Assembly: GCF_021431925.1 (NCBI RefSeq)
Contig: NZ_CP090371.1
Location: 2,418,001 to 2,482,000, forward strand
Length of the DNA stretch: 64,000 nt
Source of the DNA: Halobaculum sp. CBA1158
GTDB lineage: Archaea; Halobacteriota; Halobacteria; Halobacteriales; Haloferacaceae
Direction: 5' to 3'
Shown here: one piece after another, positions 23,212 through 30,947 of the stretch
Layout of the letters: each line of letters begins with the position of its first letter
How positions within the stretch are numbered: position 1 is the stretch's first letter
Notes under the pieces: generated by a model
What the model was told of the DNA's origin: nothing
What the model saw: the letters and a program-made list of their open reading frames with translations, nothing else
The model's database searches: none
Position numbers and translations under genes: made by a program

Positions 23212-24396
23212 CTACGCCCCGTCGCCGACCAGTTCCTCGTACTGCGCCCCGGTCTGCTTCAGCGTCGCCGTCGAGTAGAGGCGCTCGTGATCGAAGGGGA
23301 GGTACTCGGCCGCGAGTTCGTCGATCTTCGCGTCCACCGCCTCGGCCTTCCGCCCGTGGACCATCGTGAAGAGGTTGTACGGCCAGTCCTGCTCGGGCCG
23401 ACGGGGGCGGTGGTAACAGAGGGTGACGTACGGCAGTTCGCCGACGCGCTCGCCCACCTCGTCGAGGCGGTCGTCCGGCACGTCCCACACGACCATGCAG
23501 TTGTTCCGGAAGCCCGTGACGACGTGGTTGACGACGCAGCCGATCCGCTTGATGCAGCCGTCGTCGAGCAGGCGCTCGACGGCCGCGAGCACGTCGGCCA
23601 CGTCGGCGTCGACGGCGTCGGCCACGTCGCGGTACGGCGTCGCCGACAGCGGGAAGCCGTCCTGGATCTCGACGAGGAGCCGACGGTCCAGACCGGAGAG
23701 GTCGCCGGCGGCGTCCTCGGAGATCCGGGTCGCGCTCGCCTCCGTCGAGTCCAGCGCCGCTCGCGGTTCGTCACCGTCTTCTCGCGGGCTACGCCCGCTC
23801 GAATGGTCCGCGGAACTCCGTTCCGCGCTACTCGCGGATTCCGTGGCGCTGCGCGCCACGCCCTCTCTAGCGAAGGCGTCGTCGTTCCACACCGGGAACT
23901 CCAGGTCGATGTAGTAGTCCGTCAGCATCGGGAGGTTCAGCACCTCGCAGCCGGTTCGCTCCTCGATCTCCGCGAGGATCCGGTCGCGCGTCTCCCGGGT
24001 GGCGGCGGTGACGACGAACCACTGGTTCCACTCGTGATCGCGTCGGTAGTTGTGGTTCACCTGCCGGTAGCCGTTGACGATCTCCGCGACCGCCTCGAAT
24101 CGCTCCTCGGGGGCCGAGACGGCCGCCAGCGTCGACGAGCCGATCACGGGGGGGTTGAGCACCGCCCCGAACCGGCGGAAGACGCCGCGCTCGCGCAGGC
24201 GCGTCACCCGCTCGAGCGCCTCCTCCTCGTCGATCCCGAGGTCGTCGGCGACGGCCCGAAACGGCCGCTCTGCCACGGGGAAGCCGCTCTGGTAGTCGTC
24301 GATCAGCCGCGCGTCGACGGCGTCGAGTCCCGCGCGCCAGCCGTCGCTGTCGCCCCCGTCGACTCCCTCGGCGTCGTCGCCCTCGGCGCTACTCAT
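23212..24396 (-). CDS. ahbAB: Siroheme decarboxylase, fused AhbA-AhbB-type halves
   Basis: Siroheme decarboxylase removes two acetate carboxyls from siroheme in the archaeal haem pathway, normally as an AhbA/AhbB heterodimer. This 394-residue protein contains two Lrp/AsnC-like units. The first half (about 20-175) has NHNYRRDHEWNQWFVVT and LPMLTDYYIDLEFP. The second (about 230-390) has FRNNCMVVWDVP and YHRPRRPEQDWPYNLFTMVHG. An about 55-residue linker joins them; its DNA is a run of perfect palindromes (see repeat entry). Many databases call such proteins Lrp/AsnC regulators, but the motifs fit the enzyme. Cytosolic. Start ATG at 24396. Confidence 0.9.
   Translation of the reverse strand: MSSAEGDDAEGVDGGDSDGWRAGLDAVDARLIDDYQSGFPVAERPFRAVADDLGIDEEEALERVTRLRERGVFRRFGAVLNPPVIGSSTLAAVSAPEERFEAVAEIVNGYRQVNHNYRRDHEWNQWFVVTAATRETRDRILAEIEERTGCEVLNLPMLTDYYIDLEFPVWNDDAFAREGVARSATESASSAERSSADHSSGRSPREDGDEPRAALDSTEASATRISEDAAGDLSGLDRRLLVEIQDGFPLSATPYRDVADAVDADVADVLAAVERLLDDGCIKRIGCVVNHVVTGFRNNCMVVWDVPDDRLDEVGERVGELPYVTLCYHRPRRPEQDWPYNLFTMVHGRKAEAVDAKIDELAAEYLPFDHERLYSTATLKQTGAQYEELVGDGA
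23784..23860. repeat. Three consecutive perfect palindromes in the AhbAB linker
   Basis: GCGGGC-TAC-GCCCGC (23784-23798), CGCGGAAC-TCC-GTTCCGCG (23809-23827) and CGTGGCGC-TGC-GCGCCACG (23842-23860), each with a three-base centre. They encode a Ser/Ala/Arg/Glu-rich linker unlike both flanking domains, suggesting insertion of small palindromic units between domains. Confidence 0.8.
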
Positions 24397-24543
24397 TGAC
24401 CGTCGTAGGGACCGGCGGCACCTACCGGTTTCGCTCGCGACCGTCCTCCATCGGACGGTCCCCCGGGACGACCTGGTGATTCGATCACCCGGACCGTCCG
24501 GGTAACCGGGTGGTTTTTGCGGGGAACGCCCCTCGGATCGCGT

Positions 24544-25653
24544 ATGGCGAAGGCGACCTCCGAGGCGGACGAGACGTTCGGCGAGTGGCCGCTCAAGCGG
24601 CTCATGACCGAGGTGTGCGGCTCCGGCCCGAAGTCGGCCGACGACATGACCCGCGACCAGGCGAGCGAGGCGATGCGTCGGATCTTCGCGGGCGAGCCGG
24701 ACCGCACCACGCTGGGGGCGTTCTGGCTCGCGAACCGCTGGAAGCGCAACAACCCCGAGGAGCTGGCGGCGTACGTCGACGAGATGTGCGCGCGCGTCGA
24801 GTACGCCGAGCCAGACGCCGACCCCGTCGACTGCGGGGCGAACTACGACGGCAAGGGCGAGACGGCGATCCTCGGTGCGGCCGCGGGCGTCGTCGCCGCC
24901 GGCGCTGGCACGCCCGTGGTCGTCCACTCGGGCGACCGCGTTCCCACGCAGAAGCAGGACGCCTACAAGCACGTGCTCGACGAGTTGGGGATCGCGACCG
25001 AGCTGACGCCGCGCGACTCCGCGGAGATGGTCGACGAGACGGGCTTCGGCTTCTACTACCAGCCGGCGTTCAATCCCGCGGTCGACGACCTGTTCGAGCG
25101 CCGCGACATGATGGGCGTGCGCTCGTTCGTCAACACGATCGAGACGCTGGCGAACCCCGCGGGCGCGTCGACGCACCTCGGCTCGTTCTACCACCTCGCG
25201 TTCGCGAAGAAGGTCGTCGACACGTTCGTCGAGAGCGAGTTCCACGACCTCGACCGCGTCATCATGTTCCAGGGGATGGAGGGGTACGACGACATCCGAC
25301 CCGGCTACACGAAAGTCGCTGAATGGAACGCGGGGGGCGGCGCGGACGGCGAGGCCGGCAGCGAGAGCGACGAGTTCGTCGACTACGAGATCGAGACGCC
25401 CGAGTACGGCATGGACTTCGAGGAGGCCGATCTCGAGGTGGACGACGTGGCCGTCGACTCCGCGACGCTCACGGAGGAGGTCGTCGCCGGCGAGCGCGAC
25501 GACCACTGGGTCGACGCTGTGGCGCTCAACGCGGCGTTCCGGATCTACGCCGGCGGCGACGCCGACAGCGTCGAGGAGGGACTCGAACTCGCGCACGAGG
25601 CGATCGACGACGGCTCCGCGGCGGCCGTCCTCGAGGACCTCCGCGAGTTCTGA
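24544..25653 (+). CDS. TrpD-like phosphoribosyltransferase-fold paralogue
   Basis: A 369-residue protein of the anthranilate phosphoribosyltransferase (nucleoside phosphorylase-II) fold. The all-alpha N-terminal domain (about 10-95) and the glycine-rich core are present, but the PRPP motif GTGGD of true TrpD is replaced by CGANYDGKGET (97-107), and KHGN by VHSGDRVPTQKQ (127-138). The real trpD is in the operon at 33.5 kb, so this is a paralogue with different chemistry. Substrate unknown; the family is sometimes called TrpD2-like. Start MAKATSEADE at 24544 follows a clear AT-rich TTTTTGC leader. Confidence 0.82.
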   Translation: MAKATSEADETFGEWPLKRLMTEVCGSGPKSADDMTRDQASEAMRRIFAGEPDRTTLGAFWLANRWKRNNPEELAAYVDEMCARVEYAEPDADPVDCGANYDGKGETAILGAAAGVVAAGAGTPVVVHSGDRVPTQKQDAYKHVLDELGIATELTPRDSAEMVDETGFGFYYQPAFNPAVDDLFERRDMMGVRSFVNTIETLANPAGASTHLGSFYHLAFAKKVVDTFVESEFHDLDRVIMFQGMEGYDDIRPGYTKVAEWNAGGGADGEAGSESDEFVDYEIETPEYGMDFEEADLEVDDVAVDSATLTEEVVAGERDDHWVDAVALNAAFRIYAGGDADSVEEGLELAHEAIDDGSAAAVLEDLREF

Positions 25654-25888
25654 GAAGCGCGCGGCCGAAGGAGCGCGAGGGCGAGCGACAGCGAGCCCTC
25701 GTCGCGAACGGCGAACGGAGTGAGCCGTGAGCGGGCGAAGCGAGCGAGACCGCCGAACACGACGGCGCGATCCCGTACCGCTCCGCCGGCAACGGACTTC
25801 GACCGCCGGTGCGACCGACTCCGACGTTCTCACGCCTGAGACGCGGCGGGCCACGCTTTTGTACCGCGACCCGGCTCGTTCACCAAGG
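25654..25888. repeat. 235-bp spacer of overlapping small palindromes
   Basis: No gene is supported. About 25655-25750 consists of GCGAGCG, GGAGCG and CGAACGG-type palindromic segments, including GAGGGC...GCCCTC and CGGCGAACGGAGTGAGCCG, the same style seen in the AhbAB linker and the trpE N terminus. The rest up to 25888 leads to the next gene without clear structure. Confidence 0.5.
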
Positions 25889-26413
25889 ATGGCCGTGGGA
25901 CCGGCGAGTCTGTACCAGCTGTTCTTTCTCTCGGCCAGCGCCGCCGTCGTTCTGCTCGGGCTGTCGACGTACGTCCTCGGACGGCTGATCGGTCACGACC
26001 GCGCGCTGGGCGCGATGCTGGCGCTCGTCGCCGTCTTCACCGGCGTCGGCGCGGGCTTCGGCCTGCCGCCCGACGCCGCGCGGATCCCGGTGGCGCTGGG
26101 GTTCGCGTTCCTCTACGTGCCGGTCGGCGTCGGCGGCCTGGTGGCGAAGGGGGTGTCGGTCGCGCCGTGGCGGGAGGTGTGTCGCCTCCTCATCGGCGGC
26201 TGGATGGCCGCGCTCGTGGTCGCGCTCGTCACCCAGGCGGCCGGCGCGTCATTGCCGGCGCTCATCGGCTGGACGCCCGGGCTGTTCGGGCTGGAGTGGT
26301 ACGTCGGCTTCCTCGCGTACATGGCGCTGTTGGGCGTCGTCGCCGGCGCGGTCACGCTCGCGCTGCTCGCGCGCGACGGCCGCGGGGAGGCGACGGTCGT
26401 CGCCGGCGGCTGA
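25889..26413 (+). CDS. Five- or six-helix membrane protein of unknown function
   Basis: A 174-residue integral membrane protein. Hydrophobic segments at about 10-32, 38-60, 66-90, 98-122 and 138-163. There is no signal peptide and few charged residues, apart from a short C-terminal arginine/acidic tail. The start at 25889 (MAVGPASLYQLFF) is chosen because it opens directly into the first helix; the longer frame upstream is in palindromic DNA. No family name recognised. It ends 45 bp before the convergent deacylase gene. Confidence 0.75.
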   Translation: MAVGPASLYQLFFLSASAAVVLLGLSTYVLGRLIGHDRALGAMLALVAVFTGVGAGFGLPPDAARIPVALGFAFLYVPVGVGGLVAKGVSVAPWREVCRLLIGGWMAALVVALVTQAAGASLPALIGWTPGLFGLEWYVGFLAYMALLGVVAGAVTLALLARDGRGEATVVAGG

Positions 26414-26458
26414 TCGTCGACGCCGACGGCTGATCGCGTCCGGTCGCGGTCGCGCCCG

Positions 26459-27481
26459 TCACTCGCTCCCGCGCTCCTCGTCGTCGAGGCGGATCGCGAT
26501 GCCGACGAGCGTCTGGCCCGCCGTGACGGTCGCCTCGCGGGCGACCGAGTAGACGATCCCCGAGCGGTCGGCGGTCGCCTCCTGGCGAACCTCGTAGGTC
26601 GTCGGGTCGTACACCTCCCCGACGTACTTCCCCTCGACGACCTCGTCGCCGATGGCGAGGTCGGCGGCCGCGCGGAACAGTCCCGACTCGCCGGCGGTCA
26701 CCCGGCCGAGGTGGTTTCGCGCGCGAACGCCGTCCCACCGGGGAACCCCTCCCCGGTCGTCGAGCACGCCCGCGTGTCGGAGCGCCCGCTTCGTGCCCGC
26801 GACGCCGGTCTCGATGGCGTCGTCGACCAGCTCCTTGTTGTGGGCCAGCTCCGGGGTGATCGAGGGGATCCCCTCCCGCGTGGCCGCGACGCGGAGCTTT
26901 CCGCCGAAGTTGCGGCTGGCCCACTCCTCGTCGGCGTCCTCGCCGGCGGACTCCGCCAGCAGGAGGTCCGTCCCGAACGCCTCCGCGAGCCGGCGGCAGT
27001 CGTCGTCGCCCCGGAGGTACACCGTGTGAGTGAGCATGTCCCGGCTGCCGGTGTGGAGGTCGACGATGAAGTCCGCGTCGCCGGCGTACCCCCACAGCGT
27101 CGCCGCCATGCGCTCGTGCAGGGTGCCGTCGTCGTCGCCGGGCCAACACCGGTTCATGTTCGGGTTCACCGAGTCGTACGCCTCCGGCGTGGTGTACGAG
27201 ACGGTGTCGAAGGTGAGCGGGTCGGCGACGGGGACGACGTGAACCGTTCCGGCGAGGTCGGCGGCGACGAGGTCGTCGTGCAGTCGACGGCACACGGCCG
27301 CGCCGTTGATCTCCCGGCCGTGCTGGGCCGCTTGGACGTAGACGGTCGGGGAGTCGTCGCCGCCGGGGTCGCCGTCGCCGGCGTCCGCGTCCTCGGGCGT
27401 GTACGTGTGCACGGTCGTCTCGATCGCGACGCCCGAGGGGAGTCGCGCGAGGGTCACGCGCTCGGCTTCGTGGCCAGCCAT
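26459..27481 (-). CDS. Succinylglutamate desuccinylase/aspartoacylase family zinc hydrolase
   Basis: A 340-residue M14-like zinc deacylase. The zinc ligands are visible in QAAQHGREINGAA (His and Glu of HGxE) and DLHTGSRD (His); the catalytic Glu is in SITPELAHN. The C-terminal about 80 residues form the lipoyl-like beta domain (VVEGKYVGEVYDPTTYEV). It should remove an acyl group from an N-acyl amino acid or similar; substrate unknown. A related gene starts outside the window and ends at 63.5 kb. Start ATG at 27481. Convergent with the membrane protein gene at 25.9 kb. Confidence 0.87.
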   Translation of the reverse strand: MAGHEAERVTLARLPSGVAIETTVHTYTPEDADAGDGDPGGDDSPTVYVQAAQHGREINGAAVCRRLHDDLVAADLAGTVHVVPVADPLTFDTVSYTTPEAYDSVNPNMNRCWPGDDDGTLHERMAATLWGYAGDADFIVDLHTGSRDMLTHTVYLRGDDDCRRLAEAFGTDLLLAESAGEDADEEWASRNFGGKLRVAATREGIPSITPELAHNKELVDDAIETGVAGTKRALRHAGVLDDRGGVPRWDGVRARNHLGRVTAGESGLFRAAADLAIGDEVVEGKYVGEVYDPTTYEVRQEATADRSGIVYSVAREATVTAGQTLVGIAIRLDDEERGSE

Positions 27482-27542
27482 GCGTCAGCTTCCGTCGCCG
27501 GCGGCTTGTAGCTGTGGCCCGAACGCGGGTCGTCGACTCGAC

Positions 27543-28190
27543 TCACCGCCGAAGCCGTCCCTCGACCAGCCGCGCCGACACGACGCAGGCGCTCGTAGCC
27601 ATGAGCAGGAGTCGCTCTCCGCTGCCGACGATCCACAGCTTCCGTTCGACGTCCTCCGGCTCGTCGTCGGGAGCCGGGTCGACCGCCGAGGGGTGGTGGG
27701 TGTTGTTGGTCGTCTCGGCCGGCTCGCTCGACCCGCCGCCCGGCGGCTCGGGCGACAGGTCCACGAACGTTTGGACCACGCCGCGCTGGTCGGAGATCAG
27801 GAGGTGTCCCTCCAGCGTGTAGAACCGGTCGTGAAGCGGGTACAGGAGGTTCGCGCCCGTGTGCGCCACGTCCGGGAGGATCCCGGCGAACACGAGCGCG
27901 ACCAGCGAGACCCACCCGACCGCGACGCCGCGGTCGCCGAACCGCCGCCGGACGAGCGACCGATCGCGCCGGAGGTCGTAGACGAACAGCGCCGCGAGCG
28001 CGACGGGCACCAACAGGGTGTGGAGCGCGGCGCGGTGAGCCCCCTCGAACACCGGCGAGAGGAACGCGTCGAGGTCCGGGATCGCCGTGACCGCGAGGAC
28101 GGCACCGAGCGACCGCACGTCGAACTCGTCGTGGAGCAGCGTTCCCGCGATGAGGCCGGCGACGGCAAAGTGAACGAGCGTGGACGGCAT
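27543..28190 (-). CDS. Membrane-bound metal-dependent hydrolase-like protein (DUF457/YdjM)
   Basis: A 215-residue membrane protein. It begins MPSTLVHFAVAGLIAG, the His-containing start of the YdjM/DUF457 family, followed by PDLDAFLSP and HRAALHTLLVP, the conserved Asp and His of the putative metal site, and a further DVAHTGANLLYPLHDRFY. About five hydrophobic segments. C-terminal soluble Pro/Glu-rich region, then a last hydrophobic stretch. Catalytic activity in this family is unproven. Divergent from the cyclophilin gene. Confidence 0.82.
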   Translation of the reverse strand: MPSTLVHFAVAGLIAGTLLHDEFDVRSLGAVLAVTAIPDLDAFLSPVFEGAHRAALHTLLVPVALAALFVYDLRRDRSLVRRRFGDRGVAVGWVSLVALVFAGILPDVAHTGANLLYPLHDRFYTLEGHLLISDQRGVVQTFVDLSPEPPGGGSSEPAETTNNTHHPSAVDPAPDDEPEDVERKLWIVGSGERLLLMATSACVVSARLVEGRLRR

Positions 28191-28403
28191 CCGAGGTGTG
28201 CCTGGGCGTGACGACGCATAAACGTGTCCGGGATCCGGGTCATCGACGGCGTCGCCGGCGCGGTCGCCGCATCTCGGGATCCACGCCCCGTGGTCGACCG
28301 CGCCCCGAACACGTCGGGGGCGGCCGCCGCCTCGGCCGGGTCGCGCCCGGCCCCGCGGCGGGAAGTCGAACGACTTTCCCCCCTCCGCCGCGAGGCTATC
28401 GGT

Positions 28404-28955
28404 ATGAGCGACGACCTGCCGCACGTCACGCTGCACACGAACCACGGCGACATCGAGATCGAACTGTACGCCGACCGCGCCCCCCGAACGGTCGAGAACT
28501 TCCTCAACCTCGCCGAGCACGACCCCGCCGCCAGTGACGACCCCGCCCCCGACACGACGACGTGGGAGGACCCTGAGACGGGCGAGGTCCGCGGCGACTC
28601 GCTGTACGAGGGCATCGTCTTCCACCGGATCATTTCCGACTTCATGATCCAGGGCGGCGACCCCACCGGCACGGGCCGCGGCGGCCCGGGCTACGAGTTC
28701 GACGACGAGTTCCACGACGACCTGACCCACGACGGCGCGGGCGTCCTCTCGATGGCCAACTCCGGCCCGAACACGAACGGCTCGCAGTTCTTCATCACGC
28801 TGGACGCCCAGCCCCACCTCGACGGCAAGCACGCGGTCTTCGGCGAGGTCGTCGACGGGATGGACGTGGTCGAGGAGATCGGCTCGGTCCCCACCGGCCG
28901 CAACGACCAGCCGCGCGACGACGTGACAGTCGAGCGCGTCACCGTCGACCGGTAA
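28404..28955 (+). CDS. Cyclophilin-type peptidyl-prolyl isomerase
   Basis: A 183-residue cyclophilin that catalyses proline cis-trans isomerisation. Core motifs: [45 protein letters not shown]-type segment with catalytic Arg in [19 protein letters not shown] and [12 protein letters not shown]. An acidic insertion of about 30 residues ([19 protein letters not shown]) follows the second strand, as in other haloarchaeal forms. The start at 28404 ([11 protein letters not shown]) is chosen; 60 in-frame codons upstream are low-complexity. Cytosolic, no signal. Confidence 0.93.
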   Translation: MSDDLPHVTLHTNHGDIEIELYADRAPRTVENFLNLAEHDPAASDDPAPDTTTWEDPETGEVRGDSLYEGIVFHRIISDFMIQGGDPTGTGRGGPGYEFDDEFHDDLTHDGAGVLSMANSGPNTNGSQFFITLDAQPHLDGKHAVFGEVVDGMDVVEEIGSVPTGRNDQPRDDVTVERVTVDR

Positions 28956-29009
28956 GGCGACTCCGGCGCGGGCGACGCCGACGCTCGCGTCGATCGGCGA
29001 CGACGCCGT

Positions 29010-30296
29010 TCACGCTCGGTCGACGAACCGCTCGAACACCCGCGGATACTCCTTCAGCTTCATCCGAGCGACCAACGCGTAGCAGTAGGCGTCGACGCGG
29101 TCGCGCCAGATCGGTCGCTCGTAGCTCCCGGCGAATCCGACCTCTGCCACGTCGATGTCCTCGCCGGCACGCTCGGTCAGGATCGACAGCAACGGGGCCG
29201 GGGAGTCGCCGACGACGCGCCGGAAGCGCCGCATCGCGGCGCGTTTCTCGCGGATCACGTGGCCCGAGTCGAACGACCGCGGGCCGTCCGGTTCCATCAC
29301 GAGCGCGTCGACCGCGCGGTCGTGAGCGCGGCGCTGAGCGAGCGCCTGCGCGGCCTCGACGGCGTTGAGAAGCGAGAGGTCCTCGTCCCAGTCGGCGACG
29401 AGGTAGTCGGTGTCGTAACACCACATCGAGAGCTTCCAGCGCGCGAGCGCGTACGGCGTCCCCTCGTCGAGGGCGCGCACCTCCTCGCGGACCGTTTCCC
29501 GACTCGGGAACCCGTCGATCGCCTCGCGAACGCGCCCGTCGACCCGGTCGACCCGGTCGGCCCACTGCTCGGCGTCGTCGCCGACGCGGTCGCGAAGGCG
29601 CTCGTGGAGGTACTCGGCGTCGCGGACGCGCTGCTCGGCTCGGAGGTTCCCTCCGTACATCGTCCCGATGTCGCGGGCGTCGTACGTTCGATCCCGGTCG
29701 GGGTCGCGCTCGTGGGCGTCGAGCCGCGCGAGCCGGATCCGCCGCTCGATCTCGTGGTACCACCCGAGGTCGCGTCCGGGGTCGGCGACGGGGTAGTCGG
29801 CGACGGCCTCGGCGACCGCCGTCGCGCGCTCGAGGATCGCCTCGCCGCGCTCGGCGAGTCGTTCGGGGTCGCCCCCGTCGCGGTCGAGGCGCGCGAGGGC
29901 CACGCCCACGTCCTCGCCGGCGAACTGCATCCCGTAGGTCGCGCTGAACAGCGCGCCGCGGTGGTCGCCGGACTCGAGGTCGTCCCTGGCGCTGTCCAGG
30001 TGGCCGCCGGCACCGGTGAACCGATCGTCGTCGTCGTCCAACTCCTCCCACAGCTCGCGCCCGCGCTCGACCTCGTCGGCCAGTCGACCGACGGCCTCGC
30101 GGGCGTGCGCCTCGCTCACGGGGGGGTGCCACCGGTGGTCGGTGGGATCGGGAAGCCACTTCGACGCCTGATCGGTCACGGGGTCCGGGAGCGCCGTCGG
30201 CCGAGTCGCGCCGACGCCGACGGTCGCGCCGGCGAGCGCGAGCCCGGCGCTCGCGAGGAGGCTTCGCCTGCTCGGGGAGGGGAGGTCGGGGACCAT
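29010..30296 (-). CDS. Tat-exported protein of unknown function
   Basis: A 428-residue protein with an N-terminal Tat signal (PSRRSLLASAGLALAGATVG), no lipobox Cys, so probably soluble outside the cell or cleaved. The rest is mostly helical, acidic and Arg-rich (segments such as EVERGRELWEELDDDDD and RVRDAEYLHERLRDRVG). A conserved middle block reads GTMYGGNLRAEQRVRDAE and ARWKLSMWCYDTDY. I do not recognise the family. It lies 57 bp before trpG (same strand, reading order trpG then this gene), so read-through from the trp operon is possible but not required. Confidence 0.75.
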   Translation of the reverse strand: MVPDLPSPSRRSLLASAGLALAGATVGVGATRPTALPDPVTDQASKWLPDPTDHRWHPPVSEAHAREAVGRLADEVERGRELWEELDDDDDRFTGAGGHLDSARDDLESGDHRGALFSATYGMQFAGEDVGVALARLDRDGGDPERLAERGEAILERATAVAEAVADYPVADPGRDLGWYHEIERRIRLARLDAHERDPDRDRTYDARDIGTMYGGNLRAEQRVRDAEYLHERLRDRVGDDAEQWADRVDRVDGRVREAIDGFPSRETVREEVRALDEGTPYALARWKLSMWCYDTDYLVADWDEDLSLLNAVEAAQALAQRRAHDRAVDALVMEPDGPRSFDSGHVIREKRAAMRRFRRVVGDSPAPLLSILTERAGEDIDVAEVGFAGSYERPIWRDRVDAYCYALVARMKLKEYPRVFERFVDRA

Positions 30297-30353
30297 ACGC
30301 GTTCGGTGGTCGCCCCCGGCTGAAATGTCTTGTCGTGCGTCGGGTCGACCGGC

Positions 30354-30947
30354 TCAGACGCCGCGCAGGAAGTTCTCGATCACGTCGTGACCCACCGCCG
30401 TCAGCACCGACTCCGGGTGGAACTGCACCGCCTCGATCGGGTGTTCGCGGTGGCGCACGCCCATCACGAGATCCTCGCCTGCGTGGTCGGTCGTCGCGCT
30501 CACGTCGAAGCAGTCGGGGACCTCGGTGGCGACCAGCGAGTGGTACCGGCCGGCGCGAAAGCCCTGCTCCAGCCCCGCGAACACGCCCGCGCCGTCGTGG
30601 TCGACGGGGAACGCCTTCCCGTGGATCGGCTCGGGCGCGTGACCGACTGTGCCGCCGTACTCGTAGACGGCGGCCTCCAGCCCCAGACAGACCCCGAGCG
30701 TCGGGACGTCGGGAGAGAGCTCCCGGAGGACGGGCATCGTCACGCCCACGTCGCGGTCGTTCCTCGGGTGGCCCGGCCCCGGGGATATCAGGACCGCGTC
30801 GGGGTCGGTGTCGCGGACCGCCGTCAGCGACGCGGCGTTCTTCAACACGGTGATGTCGGGGGTCTCGCCGCCGATCCGGAGGTCCGAGACGTACTCCACG
30901 AGGTTGTACGTGAACGAGTCGTAGTTGTCGACGACGGTGACGTTCAC
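30354..30947 (-). CDS. trpG: Anthranilate synthase component II (glutamine amidotransferase)
   Basis: The 197-residue amidotransferase subunit, which supplies ammonia to TrpE. The catalytic Cys is in TLGVCLGLEAAVYEYG, and the His-Glu pair in EAVQFHPESVLT. The gene starts with GTG and overlaps the trpE stop by four bases (GTGA). It is the last gene of the trpDFEG operon. Length normal. Confidence 0.96.
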   Translation of the reverse strand: MNVTVVDNYDSFTYNLVEYVSDLRIGGETPDITVLKNAASLTAVRDTDPDAVLISPGPGHPRNDRDVGVTMPVLRELSPDVPTLGVCLGLEAAVYEYGGTVGHAPEPIHGKAFPVDHDGAGVFAGLEQGFRAGRYHSLVATEVPDCFDVSATTDHAGEDLVMGVRHREHPIEAVQFHPESVLTAVGHDVIENFLRGV

